A DNA stretch of 43,406 nt, taken from positions 1-43,406 of the forward strand of contig JAACUH010000077.1 of NCBI GenBank assembly GCA_009993005.1. The letters are read 5' to 3'. This document shows positions 19,201-26,846 of this stretch, piece by piece; the first letter of the stretch is position 1, and each line of letters begins with the position of its first letter. The notes under the pieces were generated by a model, which ran no database searches, was not told the origin of the DNA, and saw only the letters and a program-made list of their open reading frames with translations. The stretch comes from Rhodobacterales bacterium (lineage in GTDB: Bacteria; Pseudomonadota; Alphaproteobacteria; Rhodobacterales; Rhodobacteraceae). The position numbers and the translations under genes are program-made.

Positions 19201-20124
19201 TCACTTCACCCCGTAGATCTTGTTCACCTTGTTCAGGAAGAACAGGTAGATGAGAGAAAACACCGCCAGCAGCATCACGATCACCACGGCGCGCGCGGCC
19301 CCCTCGCCAAAGCGCTGCGACGAGATGGCGACCTTGTAGGTATCGACGATGAGGGTTGTGGTGGCGCCGCGCGGGCCGCCTTCGGTCAGGATCCAGATGA
19401 TCTCGAAGCTGTTGAAGGTCCAGATCGCCGAGAGGAGCGCCATCGACACGATCACCGGCATGATCTGCGGGATCGTGATGCGGCGGAACCGGTACCAGCG
19501 GTTCGCGCCATCGACCCAGGCGGCCTCGTAGAGCTCGCGGCTCACGCCCTGCATCGCAGCGAGAAAGAACAGCGTCACCATCGGCGTGCCGACCCAGACA
19601 TCGGTGACGATGGCCGAATAGAAGGCCGACGTGCGATAGGCGAGGAATTCGTAGGGGCCATCGGTGAGGCCCACCCGCTGCGCCACGCCCGACAGCAGGC
19701 CGAAATAGCCGTTGTAAAGCCACAGCCAGCCGATGCAGCCGATCGCGACCGGGATCACCCAGGGCGGCATCACCAGCACCCGGAACAGCCCCCGCCCCGG
19801 CACCGCCGCGTTGAGCAGCGTCGCGCCGATCAGCCCGAACACCAGCTTGAGCGACACCGACAGCGCCATCCAGAAGAAGGTCCGCCCGATGGTGTCGAAA
19901 AACCGCGCCGAGGCCCAGAGGTCCTGATAGTTCTTGAAGCCCACCCAGTTCTCGCCGCCCAGCCGCGCGTCGGTGAACGACAGGCGCACCGTCTCGGCCA
20001 GCGGCCAGGCCACGATCACCCCGATGAACAGCATCGCCGGCGCGATCAGCGCCCAGGCGAACCACCCCTCCGAGAGCGAAACCGCCCGCCGCGTCGAAAC
20101 TGCCTTGGCTGTGATATCAGTCAT
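19201..20124 (-). CDS. Carbohydrate ABC transporter permease (MalF type)
   Basis: A 307-residue membrane protein and the first gene of the leftward operon. About six hydrophobic helices are visible, the first around residues 23-45. The EAA loop EAAWVDGANRWYRFRRI is the ATPase contact. The ATG at 20124 is preceded by a G-rich Shine-Dalgarno-like stretch. Upstream in-frame codons back to 20217 are not needed: they read as non-conserved sequence from the regulatory region. It pairs with the MalG-type permease. Confidence 0.93.
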   Translation of the reverse strand: MTDITAKAVSTRRAVSLSEGWFAWALIAPAMLFIGVIVAWPLAETVRLSFTDARLGGENWVGFKNYQDLWASARFFDTIGRTFFWMALSVSLKLVFGLIGATLLNAAVPGRGLFRVLVMPPWVIPVAIGCIGWLWLYNGYFGLLSGVAQRVGLTDGPYEFLAYRTSAFYSAIVTDVWVGTPMVTLFFLAAMQGVSRELYEAAWVDGANRWYRFRRITIPQIMPVIVSMALLSAIWTFNSFEIIWILTEGGPRGATTTLIVDTYKVAISSQRFGEGAARAVVIVMLLAVFSLIYLFFLNKVNKIYGVK

Positions 20125-20210
20125 CCGTCCCCCCGAGCGGCATGTGATGGCGCGTCCTGTCCGTCTTGGCCATCGGTGAAGGCCGGACGAATCTCTTGAC
20201 ACCTCGAACA

Positions 20211-20251
20211 ATACCAAAACGAAACGGTTTTGCTACCAATATAATACCAAA
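20211..20251. promoter_or_regulatory. Cluster of TACCAA half-sites, likely GntR-type operator region
   Basis: This lies in the divergent region between the importer operon and the GntR gene (20125-20410). ATACCAAA occurs at 20211 and 20244 and TACCAA at 20234, all in the same orientation. Between them CAAAAC-N6-GTTTTG (20215-20232) is a perfect inverted repeat. TGGT-centred half-sites are known for NagR/DasR-type amino-sugar regulators. The region is AT-rich against its surroundings. Assignment to the adjacent regulator is inference. Confidence 0.5.
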
Positions 20252-20332
20252 CGAGAGATTTTCTGGCTTATTGCTGAAAAACAAGCGATTTTTGGCGGTC
20301 GAAGCTTCGTGCTTCTCTAAATGGTCTGCATT

Positions 20333-20354
20333 TGGTATTATTTTCCTGATACCA
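20333..20354. promoter_or_regulatory. TGGTAT-N10-ATACCA palindrome upstream of the GntR gene
   Basis: A perfect 6-bp inverted repeat uses the same half-site as the 20211-20251 cluster, and it lies 56 bp before the regulator start. It is a good candidate for autoregulation by the GntR/UTRA protein. Confidence 0.55.
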
Positions 20355-20410
20355 CGAATCACCTCGCGCCACAGGTGGCGCCCGACGGCACCCGGAGGAA
20401 ATCGGTCAGC

Positions 20411-21181
20411 ATGGACGGGGCGGACGAGGGCGGATTCTTTGCGGCGTCGCTGTGGTATCGCGACGGGCTCGGCCCGCGCTATCTCCAGCTCTACCGCCAT
20501 ATCAGCGCCGCCATCACCGATGGCCGCCTCGAGCCCGACAGCCAGTTGCCCCCCGAACGCGACCTCGCCGACCTCGCGGATGTGAGCCGCGTCACGGTGC
20601 GCAAGGCGGTCGCGCAGCTCGTCCATGACGGGTTGGTCGAACAGCGCCGCGGCGCTGGGTCGTTTGTGCGGGCGCAGGGGCCAAAGCTCGAACAGTCGCT
20701 CTCGACGCTCACCTCCTTCACCGACTACATGGCCGCGCGCGGCAAATCCTCGTCAAGCCAGCTGTTGCAGCGCGGCCTCTTTACCCCCACCCCGGATGAA
20801 AGCATCGCGCTGGGCATCTCCTCGGCCGACCGCGTGGCGCGGGTCGAACGGCTGCGCAGCGCCGACGGCATCCCGATGGCGATCGAGCGGTCGTCGCTGC
20901 CCGAGGATATCCTGCCCAACCCCGGTCTGGTCGATACCTCGCTCTATTCCGTCTTGCGCGCAACCGGCGGCGCCCCCACAAGGGCGATCCAGCGGATCAC
21001 CGCGATCAACCTTGCCGCATATGAGGCGCGGCTGCTCAACCTCGCCGAAGGGGCCGCCGCCCTGCGCATCGACCGCACCGGCTATCTGCCCACGGGGCGG
21101 CCGATCGAATTCACCCGGGGCCTCTACCGCTCTGATATCTACGATTTTGTAGCCGAACTTCGGCTGGATGGGACATCATGA
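20411..21181 (+). CDS. GntR-family transcriptional regulator (HutC/UTRA subfamily)
   Basis: A 256-residue protein. The winged HTH at residues about 20-85 contains QLPPERDLADLADVSRVTVR and GLVEQRRGAGSFV. The UTRA effector domain at about 100-250 contains RVARVERLRSADGIPMAIE. UTRA domains of this subfamily often bind sugar phosphates such as GlcN-6-P or GlcNAc-6-P, which fits the neighbouring operon. The start at 20411 has GGAGG 12 nt upstream. Its stop overlaps the GH20 start (ATGA), so regulator and hexosaminidase are one transcript. It probably represses both divergent operons through the palindromes at 20211-20354. Confidence 0.92.
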   Translation: MDGADEGGFFAASLWYRDGLGPRYLQLYRHISAAITDGRLEPDSQLPPERDLADLADVSRVTVRKAVAQLVHDGLVEQRRGAGSFVRAQGPKLEQSLSTLTSFTDYMAARGKSSSSQLLQRGLFTPTPDESIALGISSADRVARVERLRSADGIPMAIERSSLPEDILPNPGLVDTSLYSVLRATGGAPTRAIQRITAINLAAYEARLLNLAEGAAALRIDRTGYLPTGRPIEFTRGLYRSDIYDFVAELRLDGTS

Positions 21182-23043
21182 CACTGACATTCGACGCCGT
21201 CATCGACGCCGAAACCATCGTTTGCACCATCTGCAGCGATACCGCCCTTGCCGCCCCTGTGTTCTGCTTTTCGCTGATGGCGGCACCCGCCGTCGTGTCG
21301 GGCGGCACGCTGCTGCGCAGCCTCGCGGGCTATGGCGAGGTGGAGTTGCCCGACCTTGCCGCCGGTGCGCCGCATGTGGTGGTGCTGCGCCACGCCAACC
21401 CGCGCTTTGCCCCCACCAACCGCGCCTGGCTGCCGCTGGGCGGCTACCTGCGGCTGGCCGATGGCAGCACGCTGGCCCTGCCGAAACTGCCCGCAGGCGT
21501 CCAATCCGCGCCGGGCCAGCCCGCAGGCGTCCAACCCGCGCCGGGCCAATCCGCTGCCCGCCATGACGGCCTGCGCCTGATCCCGCAGCCGACAGCCTGG
21601 TCCCCCGCCGCAGGCCACCTGCCCGTGCCGCAAGGCTTTGCCGGCCGCGGCGAGCCGCTCGATGCGGTGGCGGCGCTGGCCGCGCGCAACGGCCTCGCGC
21701 CGTTCCTGTCGGCCGCGGGTGTGGCGCTCGCCATCCACCATGACCCGTCGATGGCCGACGACGCCTATCGCCTCTGCATCGCGCCCGAAGGGGTCACCCT
21801 GGCCGCCGCCGGCCGCGCGGGGCTGTTCCACGGGGCCATCACGCTCTTGCAACTGCGCGAGACGCATGACGGCGCGCTCCCCTGCGGCACGATCACCGAC
21901 ACGGCCCGCTTTGCCTGGCGCGGCCAGCACCTCGACTGCGCGCGGCATTTCTACGCCCCCGCCACGCTCCTGCGCCTGCTCGACATGATGGCGCTGTTCA
22001 AGCTCAACCGCTTCCACTGGCATTTCGCCGATGACGAGGCGTTCCGGCTCGAGACCGCGACCACCCCCGCGCTCTGGCAGCAGACCGCCTTTCGTGGCGA
22101 AGGGCTGCCCGTCCCCGGCGTATTCGGCGGCGGCATCCGGTCCGGCGGCAGCTACAGCCCCGCCGATGTGCAGACGGTCATCGCGCGCGGCGCCGAACTC
22201 GGCATCGCGATCCTGCCCGAAATCGAGGTGCCCGCCCACGCCTTTGCCATCAATGCGGTGATCCCCGGCCTGCGCGATGCGGCCGACACCGGCACCGAGG
22301 CCAGCGTGCAGGGCTATCCGCGCAATGTCGTCAACCCCGCCATGCCCGCCACATGGGAGTTTCTCGCCCCCCTGATGGCCGAGGTCGCGGCGATGTTTCC
22401 GATCGGCATCCTGCATCTGGGCTGCGACGAACTCCCCTGCGACACCTGGGCCGGCTCGCCTGCCGTCGCTGCGCTCAAGACGCGAGAAGGGCTCTCGGAC
22501 AGCCACGACGTGCAAGGCTGGATGATGGCCCGCCTCGCCGCGCAATTGCAGGCGCAGGGCATCCGCCCCGCCGCCTGGGAAGAGGCCGCACAGGGTGCCA
22601 ACGGTGGCATCGGCCACAACGCGCTGCTGTTCTCCTGGACAGGCCAGGCCCCCGGCATCGCCGCCGCCCGCGCCGGCCATGACGTGGTGATGTGCCCCGC
22701 CCAGCACGTCTATCTCGACATGGCCCATACCGCCGACCCCGCCGACTGGGGCGCAAGCTGGGCCGCCTTTGTCCCGCTCGAGGACACCATCGCCTGGTCC
22801 CCCGTGCCCAGGGGGGCCGAGGATATCGCCAGCCGCGTGGTGGGCGTCGAAGGCACCTTCTGGTCCGAATTCACCACCCATGACCGCGAAATGGAGGCGA
22901 TGCTCGCCCCCCGCATCCTGGGCGTCGCGCAAAAGGCCTGGTCGATGACCGATACGCTCGACGGCCCCGGCCTGCGCGCGCTCGCTGGCCATATCGGCCC
23001 CCTCTTCGACCGTATCGGCTGGGACCGGCACCGCAATCCCTGA
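21178..23043 (+). CDS. Family GH20 beta-N-acetylhexosaminidase, apparently cytoplasmic
   Basis: A 621-residue glycoside hydrolase. Its N-terminal domain is GH20b-like. The catalytic TIM barrel starts near FAWRGQHLDCARHF and contains FHWHFADDEAFRLE and LPEIEVPAHA. The catalytic Asp-Glu pair is at residues 417-418 in LGCDELP. It releases terminal GlcNAc or GalNAc from oligosaccharides through substrate-assisted catalysis. The N-terminus shows no signal peptide, so it probably acts on oligosaccharides taken up by the ABC importer. A 30-bp tandem duplication at 21490-21549 adds proline/glutamine-rich residues between the N-terminal segments. It is coupled to the GntR gene by a 4-nt overlap. Confidence 0.94.
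   Translation: MTLTFDAVIDAETIVCTICSDTALAAPVFCFSLMAAPAVVSGGTLLRSLAGYGEVELPDLAAGAPHVVVLRHANPRFAPTNRAWLPLGGYLRLADGSTLALPKLPAGVQSAPGQPAGVQPAPGQSAARHDGLRLIPQPTAWSPAAGHLPVPQGFAGRGEPLDAVAALAARNGLAPFLSAAGVALAIHHDPSMADDAYRLCIAPEGVTLAAAGRAGLFHGAITLLQLRETHDGALPCGTITDTARFAWRGQHLDCARHFYAPATLLRLLDMMALFKLNRFHWHFADDEAFRLETATTPALWQQTAFRGEGLPVPGVFGGGIRSGGSYSPADVQTVIARGAELGIAILPEIEVPAHAFAINAVIPGLRDAADTGTEASVQGYPRNVVNPAMPATWEFLAPLMAEVAAMFPIGILHLGCDELPCDTWAGSPAVAALKTREGLSDSHDVQGWMMARLAAQLQAQGIRPAAWEEAAQGANGGIGHNALLFSWTGQAPGIAAARAGHDVVMCPAQHVYLDMAHTADPADWGASWAAFVPLEDTIAWSPVPRGAEDIASRVVGVEGTFWSEFTTHDREMEAMLAPRILGVAQKAWSMTDTLDGPGLRALAGHIGPLFDRIGWDRHRNP
21490..21549 (+). repeat. 30-bp tandem duplication inside the GH20 gene
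   Basis: Two adjacent 30-bp units differ at two bases and keep the frame, encoding PAGVQSAPGQ and PAGVQPAPGQ. A partial third unit may follow. This is a low-complexity linker. Confidence 0.85.
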
Positions 23044-23052
23044 CCGCCGCCC

Positions 23053-23090
23053 GGCTTCTTTGCGCCGCAAATACTCTCGCCGAAGGCGCC
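23053..23090 (-). repeat. Rhodobacterales-type intergenic element, copy A
   Basis: Read on the minus strand it contains GCGCCTTCGGCGAGAGTATTT followed by a GC-rich stretch and AAAGAAG. It shares the GCCTTCGGC mini-hairpin and GAGTATTT core with the elements at 25361 and 25479. It lies just downstream of the GH20 stop. Confidence 0.6.
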
Positions 23091-23226
23091 GCACCCTCCA
23101 CCAGAGCGGCGCCGGGCCGCAGGCGCGCCATTGCAACAGCCCTTCACATTCCCGCAACCGGCAAGCGCAGATATTGCCCGGCCCGGCCGGATCGGCCACA
23201 ACCCTGTAATCGCCTCGGGAGTCCCC

Positions 23227-23841
23227 ATGTTCGACGCCACCGCCCGCCGCCTTCTCGGCCCGACCCTCGACCAGATGGGCCGCAGACTTGCCCGCCACGG
23301 GGTCGCGGCCAACAGCGTGACGGCCATCGGCTTCCTGCTGGGCGTCATGGCCGCGCTGCTGATCGGCTTTGGCCATACCACCGTGGCCCTCCTGCCGCTG
23401 CTGGCCTCGCGGCTCGCCGACGGGCTCGACGGTGCGGTGGCGCGTGCCACGGCCAAGACCGACTTCGGCGGCTATCTCGACATCACCGCCGATTTCCTCT
23501 TCTACGGGCTGATCCCGCTCGCCTTTGTCCTCACCGCCCCCGCCACCAATGGCGCGGCCGGGGCCTTCCTTCTGGCGAGCTTCTATTTCAACGGCGCGAG
23601 CTTTCTGGGCTACGCGGTGCTGGCCGAAAAACGCGGGATCCAGACGCAGGCGCAGGGGCTCAAGTCGCTTTACTACTCCAACGGGCTGCTCGAAGGGTCC
23701 GAGACCATCGCCTTCTTCACCCTGCTCTGCCTGCTGCCCGGCTGGTTCACGCCGCTGGCATGGGCCTTTGGTGCGGCCTGTTTCGCCACCGGGGCCTTGC
23801 GGATCTGGGCCGCATCACGGGTCTTTCAGACGCGCGACTGA
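23227..23841 (+). CDS. CDP-alcohol phosphatidyltransferase family membrane protein
   Basis: A 204-residue protein with several hydrophobic helices. The catalytic motif D-x2-DG-x2-AR-x7-G-x3-D-x3-D starts in ADGLDGAVAR near residue 60. Family enzymes move a phosphoalcohol from a CDP-linked donor (CDP-diacylglycerol or CDP-alcohol) to an acceptor alcohol in phospholipid synthesis. The ATG at 23227 has GGGAG 5 nt upstream; the in-frame sequence before it (from 23131) is unlike the family. The donor and acceptor are unknown. Its 3' end overlaps cutC tail-to-tail by 16 nt. Confidence 0.9.
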   Translation: MFDATARRLLGPTLDQMGRRLARHGVAANSVTAIGFLLGVMAALLIGFGHTTVALLPLLASRLADGLDGAVARATAKTDFGGYLDITADFLFYGLIPLAFVLTAPATNGAAGAFLLASFYFNGASFLGYAVLAEKRGIQTQAQGLKSLYYSNGLLEGSETIAFFTLLCLLPGWFTPLAWAFGAACFATGALRIWAASRVFQTRD

Positions 23842-24551
23842 ACCGCCGCCAGCGCCGCCTTCATCGCGCGCACCCGGCCCGGATCCGTCTCGCGCCGCAG
23901 CGCCGGGGCAAAGCCCATCGCCACCGCTTGCGCGCCGGTCGCGACCTCGCCGGCACAGGAGGCATGGACCTCCGCCACCGGCACCGCCGCAAGCAGCGCC
24001 GCGACGTTTTCAGCCGTGATCCCCGACCCCGGCAGGATGCCGATCCGCCCCGCCGCCAGCCGCAGCGTCAGCGCCAGCCGGTCGCGCCCGTCCATCGCCC
24101 GCACCGCCCCGCCTGATGTCAGGATGCGTGCAAAGCCCAGGCGCACCGCGACCTCCACCGCCTGCGCCACATCGGGGGCAAGGTCAAAGGCGCGGTGCAG
24201 CACCCTCTCCATCCCTGCCGCCGCCGTGCAAAGCCGCGCCAGCGCGGCGCCGTCGAGCCGCCCGTCGGGCAGGCTCGCCCCCAGCACGACACCGGCCAGC
24301 CCCGCCGCGCGCATGGCGGCAATATCAGCCTCCATCGCCGCCAGATCGCCTTCGCTCCAGACGAAATCGCCGGGCCGCGGCCGGATCATCGCCACCACCG
24401 GCAGACCACAGCGCGCCGCCTGCGCCACCAGCCCCGGCGCCGGGGTCAGCCCGCCGAGGCCCAGCGCGGCACAGAGCTCGATGCGGTCCGCGCCACCCGC
24501 CACCGCCGCCGCCAGCCCGGCCGGGCTGTCCACACATACCTCGAGCCGCAT
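23826..24551 (-). CDS. cutC: CutC-family protein
   Basis: A 241-residue TIM-barrel protein. It begins RLEVCVDSP, with GGADRIELCAALGLGGLTPA and MIRPRPGDFVWSE, and a GASLPDGRLD block. The ATG at 24551 has GGAGG 6 nt upstream. CutC was named for copper homeostasis in E. coli, but its biochemical role is unsettled, so the name is only a family label. It diverges from pyrF with 77 nt between starts and overlaps the CDP-alcohol transferase gene end. Confidence 0.92.
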   Translation of the reverse strand: MRLEVCVDSPAGLAAAVAGGADRIELCAALGLGGLTPAPGLVAQAARCGLPVVAMIRPRPGDFVWSEGDLAAMEADIAAMRAAGLAGVVLGASLPDGRLDGAALARLCTAAAGMERVLHRAFDLAPDVAQAVEVAVRLGFARILTSGGAVRAMDGRDRLALTLRLAAGRIGILPGSGITAENVAALLAAVPVAEVHASCAGEVATGAQAVAMGFAPALRRETDPGRVRAMKAALAAVQSRV

Positions 24552-24628
24552 TCCACCCCTCCGCTTGACACCCCGCCCGCCCCGGCCCAAGACACCGCGA
24601 CCCGAGCCGCAGAAGCAGGAGCATCCCC

Positions 24629-25345
24629 ATGTCCGACGACCGCCTGATCGTAGCCCTCGATGTGGCCGATGCCCATGCCGGGCTTCACCTTGCCCAGAGA
24701 CTGGGCGATAGCGTCAGCTTCTACAAGATCGGTCTGGGCATGCTCACCGGCGGCGGCCTGGCACTCGCGCGCGAGCTCAAGGACGAGCAGGGCAAGCGCA
24801 TCTTTCTGGACATGAAGCTCTTTGACATCGGCGCCACGGTCGAGGCGGCGGTGCGCGGCCTCGCGCGCTTCGACCTCGATTTCCTGACCGTCCACGGCGA
24901 CCCCCATGTCGTGCGCGCCGCGCGGACAGGCGCGGGCGGGTCGGAGATGAAGATCCTCGCCGTCACGATCCTCACCTCGCTTGACCGTGCGGATCTCGAC
25001 GCCGGGATGATCGAGGCGGGCGACCTGCCTGACATCGTGACCGAGCGTGCCGCCCGCGCGCTGGCTGCCGGTGCCGATGGCGTGATCGCCTCCCCGCAGG
25101 AGGCCGCGCTGATCCGTGCGCTGCCCGAAGCGGCGGGCAAACTGATCGTCACCCCCGGCGTGCGCCCGGCCGGCGCCGAACCAGGTGATCAGAAACGCGT
25201 GCAGACCCCCGCGCAGGCCATCGCCGCCGGCGCTGACCATGTGGTCGTCGGCCGTCCGGTATGGCAGGCCCCCGACCCCCGCGTGGCCGCGCAGGCGATC
25301 CTGACGGAACTCCGCTCACCGCAGGCCCTGCGCCCCAACCGATAG
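24629..25345 (+). CDS. pyrF: Orotidine-5'-phosphate decarboxylase
   Basis: A 238-residue enzyme beginning DRLIVALDV. The catalytic tetrad motif DMKLFDI carries Asp61, Lys63 and Asp66, and VTPGVRPAGAEPGDQKR is the phosphate-binding loop region. It converts OMP to UMP in de novo pyrimidine synthesis. AGGAG lies 7 nt before the ATG. A Rhodobacterales-type element with a small hairpin follows the stop by about 15 nt. Confidence 0.97.
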   Translation: MSDDRLIVALDVADAHAGLHLAQRLGDSVSFYKIGLGMLTGGGLALARELKDEQGKRIFLDMKLFDIGATVEAAVRGLARFDLDFLTVHGDPHVVRAARTGAGGSEMKILAVTILTSLDRADLDAGMIEAGDLPDIVTERAARALAAGADGVIASPQEAALIRALPEAAGKLIVTPGVRPAGAEPGDQKRVQTPAQAIAAGADHVVVGRPVWQAPDPRVAAQAILTELRSPQALRPNR

Positions 25346-25360
25346 CGCCCGGTCGATCCG

Positions 25361-25398
25361 GCGGAGCCTCCGGCGGGAGTATTTGGGGCACAGAGAAG
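25361..25398 (+). repeat. Rhodobacterales-type intergenic element, copy B
   Basis: GGAGCCTCCGGCGGGAGTAT followed by TTGGGGCACAGAGAAG. It lies 15 nt after the pyrF stop and is inverted relative to copy C, so the two elements face each other across the tandem repeats. Confidence 0.65.
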
Positions 25399-25415
25399 CG
25401 AGAGGCCGCGGAAAC

Positions 25416-25469
25416 GGGGCCGAGGAAAGGGGCCGAGGAAAGGGGCCGAGGGAAAGGGGCCGAGGGAAA
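25416..25469 (+). repeat. Four tandem 13/14-bp GGGGCCGAGG(G)AAA units
   Basis: Two 13-bp units (25416-25441) are followed by two 14-bp units with one extra G (25442-25469), then a partial unit. They lie in the 248-bp gap between the convergent pyrF and nfeD-like genes, which has no gene. Confidence 0.85.
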
Positions 25470-25478
25470 GGGGCGGCG

Positions 25479-25520
25479 TTTCTGCATCTTTTGGCCAAAA
25501 ATATCCTCGCCGAAGGCTCC
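25479..25520 (-). repeat. Rhodobacterales-type intergenic element, copy C
   Basis: On the minus strand this reads GGAGCCTTCGGCGAGGATAT, then TTTTGGCCAAAAGATGCAG. TTTTGGCCAAAA is itself a 12-bp palindrome. It lies about 74 nt downstream of the nfeD-like stop and may act as a transcript-end structure. Confidence 0.65.
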
Positions 25521-25549
25521 CGAACCCGCCACCTGCACAGGCGCTGGGG

Positions 25550-25593
25550 CGGGCGCCGGGCGGGCGCCGGGCGGGCGCCGGGCGGGCGCGGCG
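25550..25593. repeat. 11-bp CGGGCGCCGGG tandem repeat
   Basis: Three exact units and one partial unit adjoin the 3' end of the nfeD-like gene. Confidence 0.8.
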
Positions 25594-25878
25594 TCAGTTG
25601 TCGTTGATGTCCGTGGTCCAGACCTTGACCTGGCCCTTTTTCATCCCGAGCAGCCGGCGCAACACCAGATAAGCCGCAAGCGAAAGCACCGCGAACAGCA
25701 AAAGCGACCCGGCAGCGCCCAATGTCAGCCAGCCCGTCGCCATCAGGCAGCCCATGATCGCGGCGCCAAGCGCAAAGCCGAGGAACACCCAGGCCGGCAC
25801 CAGCATCTCGAGGATGCCAAGCGCCGCTGCGGCCGCCATCCAGACCCACCATTGCGACCAGAGGGGCGAGTCCATCAC
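25594..25878 (-). CDS. Short NfeD-family membrane protein
   Basis: A 94-residue protein with two or three hydrophobic helices (residues about 12-35, 38-52 and 54-72) and a short hydrophilic tail, the truncated NfeD form without a protease domain and with only a remnant OB part. Its ATG overlaps the stop of the SPFH gene (ATGA). NfeD and SPFH proteins are a known membrane pair thought to organise membrane microdomains. Confidence 0.87.
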   Translation of the reverse strand: MMDSPLWSQWWVWMAAAAALGILEMLVPAWVFLGFALGAAIMGCLMATGWLTLGAAGSLLLFAVLSLAAYLVLRRLLGMKKGQVKVWTTDINDN

Positions 25879-26768
25879 GACCGCCCCTGCAGCATCTTGA
25901 ACGCATTGCCGAAGGCCTCGAGCGCATTGGCCGGCAGCACGATGGTCTGCTTGCCGGCACCCTGCCCGAGCTTGTTGAGGGCATCGACCTGCTTGAGCGC
26001 GACCTGGTATTGCGCCGCCTCGAGCCCGTTCTTGGCAATCGCCTCGGCCACCACGCCGGTGGCATAGGCCTCGGCATCGGCCAGGACGCGGCGCGCCTTG
26101 GCCTCCTGTTCGGCGGCATAGAGGTCGGCCTCGGCATTGAGCTCGACGGCGCGCTTCTTGCCCTCGGCCTCGGTCACCAGCGCCCGGCGCGCGCGTTCGG
26201 CGTTGAGCTGTTGCAGCATCGCGGCGCGCGTTGCCTGGTCGAGGTTCACGTCGAGGATTTCGGCCCGCGTCACCTCGATCCCCCAGTCATCGACCTGGTT
26301 GGCGACCTGTTCGCGCACCGCCTCGATCAGCGAGGACCGGTTCGCCTGCACCTGGTCCAGTTCCATCCGCCCGATCTCGGAGCGCACGATGCCGGCCACC
26401 GTGGTGGCGATGGCGGCGTCAACGTCGCGGATCCGGTAGACGGTCTTTTCCGGCTCTATGATGCGGTAGAACACGCTGGTCTCGACCGCCACGAGCACGT
26501 TGTCCGAGGTGATCGCGTCCTGGTTCATCGAGGGCAGTTGCCGCTCGAGGACCGAGATGCGATGCGCCACGCGGTCGAGAAACGGAATGATGAAGTTGAT
26601 CCCCGGCCCCAGCACCACCCGCAGCCGGCCCAGCCGTTCGACCACGTATTTCTCGGACTGCGGCACGATCCGCACGCCCAGAAAGATCGACAGGATGATA
26701 AAGGCGGCGAGCAGCAGCAAAACCAGGTTCTGCCCCAGAAAATCGGAAATCAGGCGTTCAAAATCCAT
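25875..26768 (-). CDS. SPFH/Band 7 (stomatin-like, QmcA-type) membrane protein
   Basis: A 297-residue protein. One N-terminal membrane helix spans residues about 11-32. The Band 7 domain contains VPQSEKYVVERLGR and GPGINFIIPFLDRV. A long charged helix rich in alanine and glutamate (NAERARRALVTEAEGKKRA) follows, with a hydrophobic end. The start at 26768 has AAGGA 8 nt upstream. It probably oligomerises at the cytoplasmic membrane with the NfeD-like partner. No enzymatic motif is visible. Confidence 0.93.
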   Translation of the reverse strand: MDFERLISDFLGQNLVLLLLAAFIILSIFLGVRIVPQSEKYVVERLGRLRVVLGPGINFIIPFLDRVAHRISVLERQLPSMNQDAITSDNVLVAVETSVFYRIIEPEKTVYRIRDVDAAIATTVAGIVRSEIGRMELDQVQANRSSLIEAVREQVANQVDDWGIEVTRAEILDVNLDQATRAAMLQQLNAERARRALVTEAEGKKRAVELNAEADLYAAEQEAKARRVLADAEAYATGVVAEAIAKNGLEAAQYQVALKQVDALNKLGQGAGKQTIVLPANALEAFGNAFKMLQGRS

Positions 26769-26846
26769 CGGTGGTATCCTTCTTGAATGCGTCGCCACGA
26801 AACGCGCCTCCTGCGGCGTGTGGAAAACACATGTGTCAGCCGCGCC

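Noticed and set aside
17169-19253. Plus-strand open frame of 694 codons
   Set aside because: It is opposite the binding-protein and permease genes, whose families are clear. It has no recognisable domain and low-complexity His/Arg composition.
20125-20217. Longer N-terminus of the first permease
   Set aside because: The added 31 residues are not permease-like and run into the repeat-rich control region; the ATG at 20124 fits the family length.
20196-20245. Promoter TTGACA (20196) with TATAAT (20240) on the plus strand
   Set aside because: The spacing of 38 nt is far too long for one promoter; both boxes may be chance or belong to separate promoters.
21139-23376. Minus-strand open frame of 745 codons
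   Set aside because: It is antisense to the GH20 gene and the start of the CDP-alcohol transferase gene, Gly/Ala/Arg-rich, with no domain.
25416-25593. CRISPR-like array
   Set aside because: Units are adjacent, 11-14 bp long and without spacers; there are no cas genes. They are simple tandem repeats.
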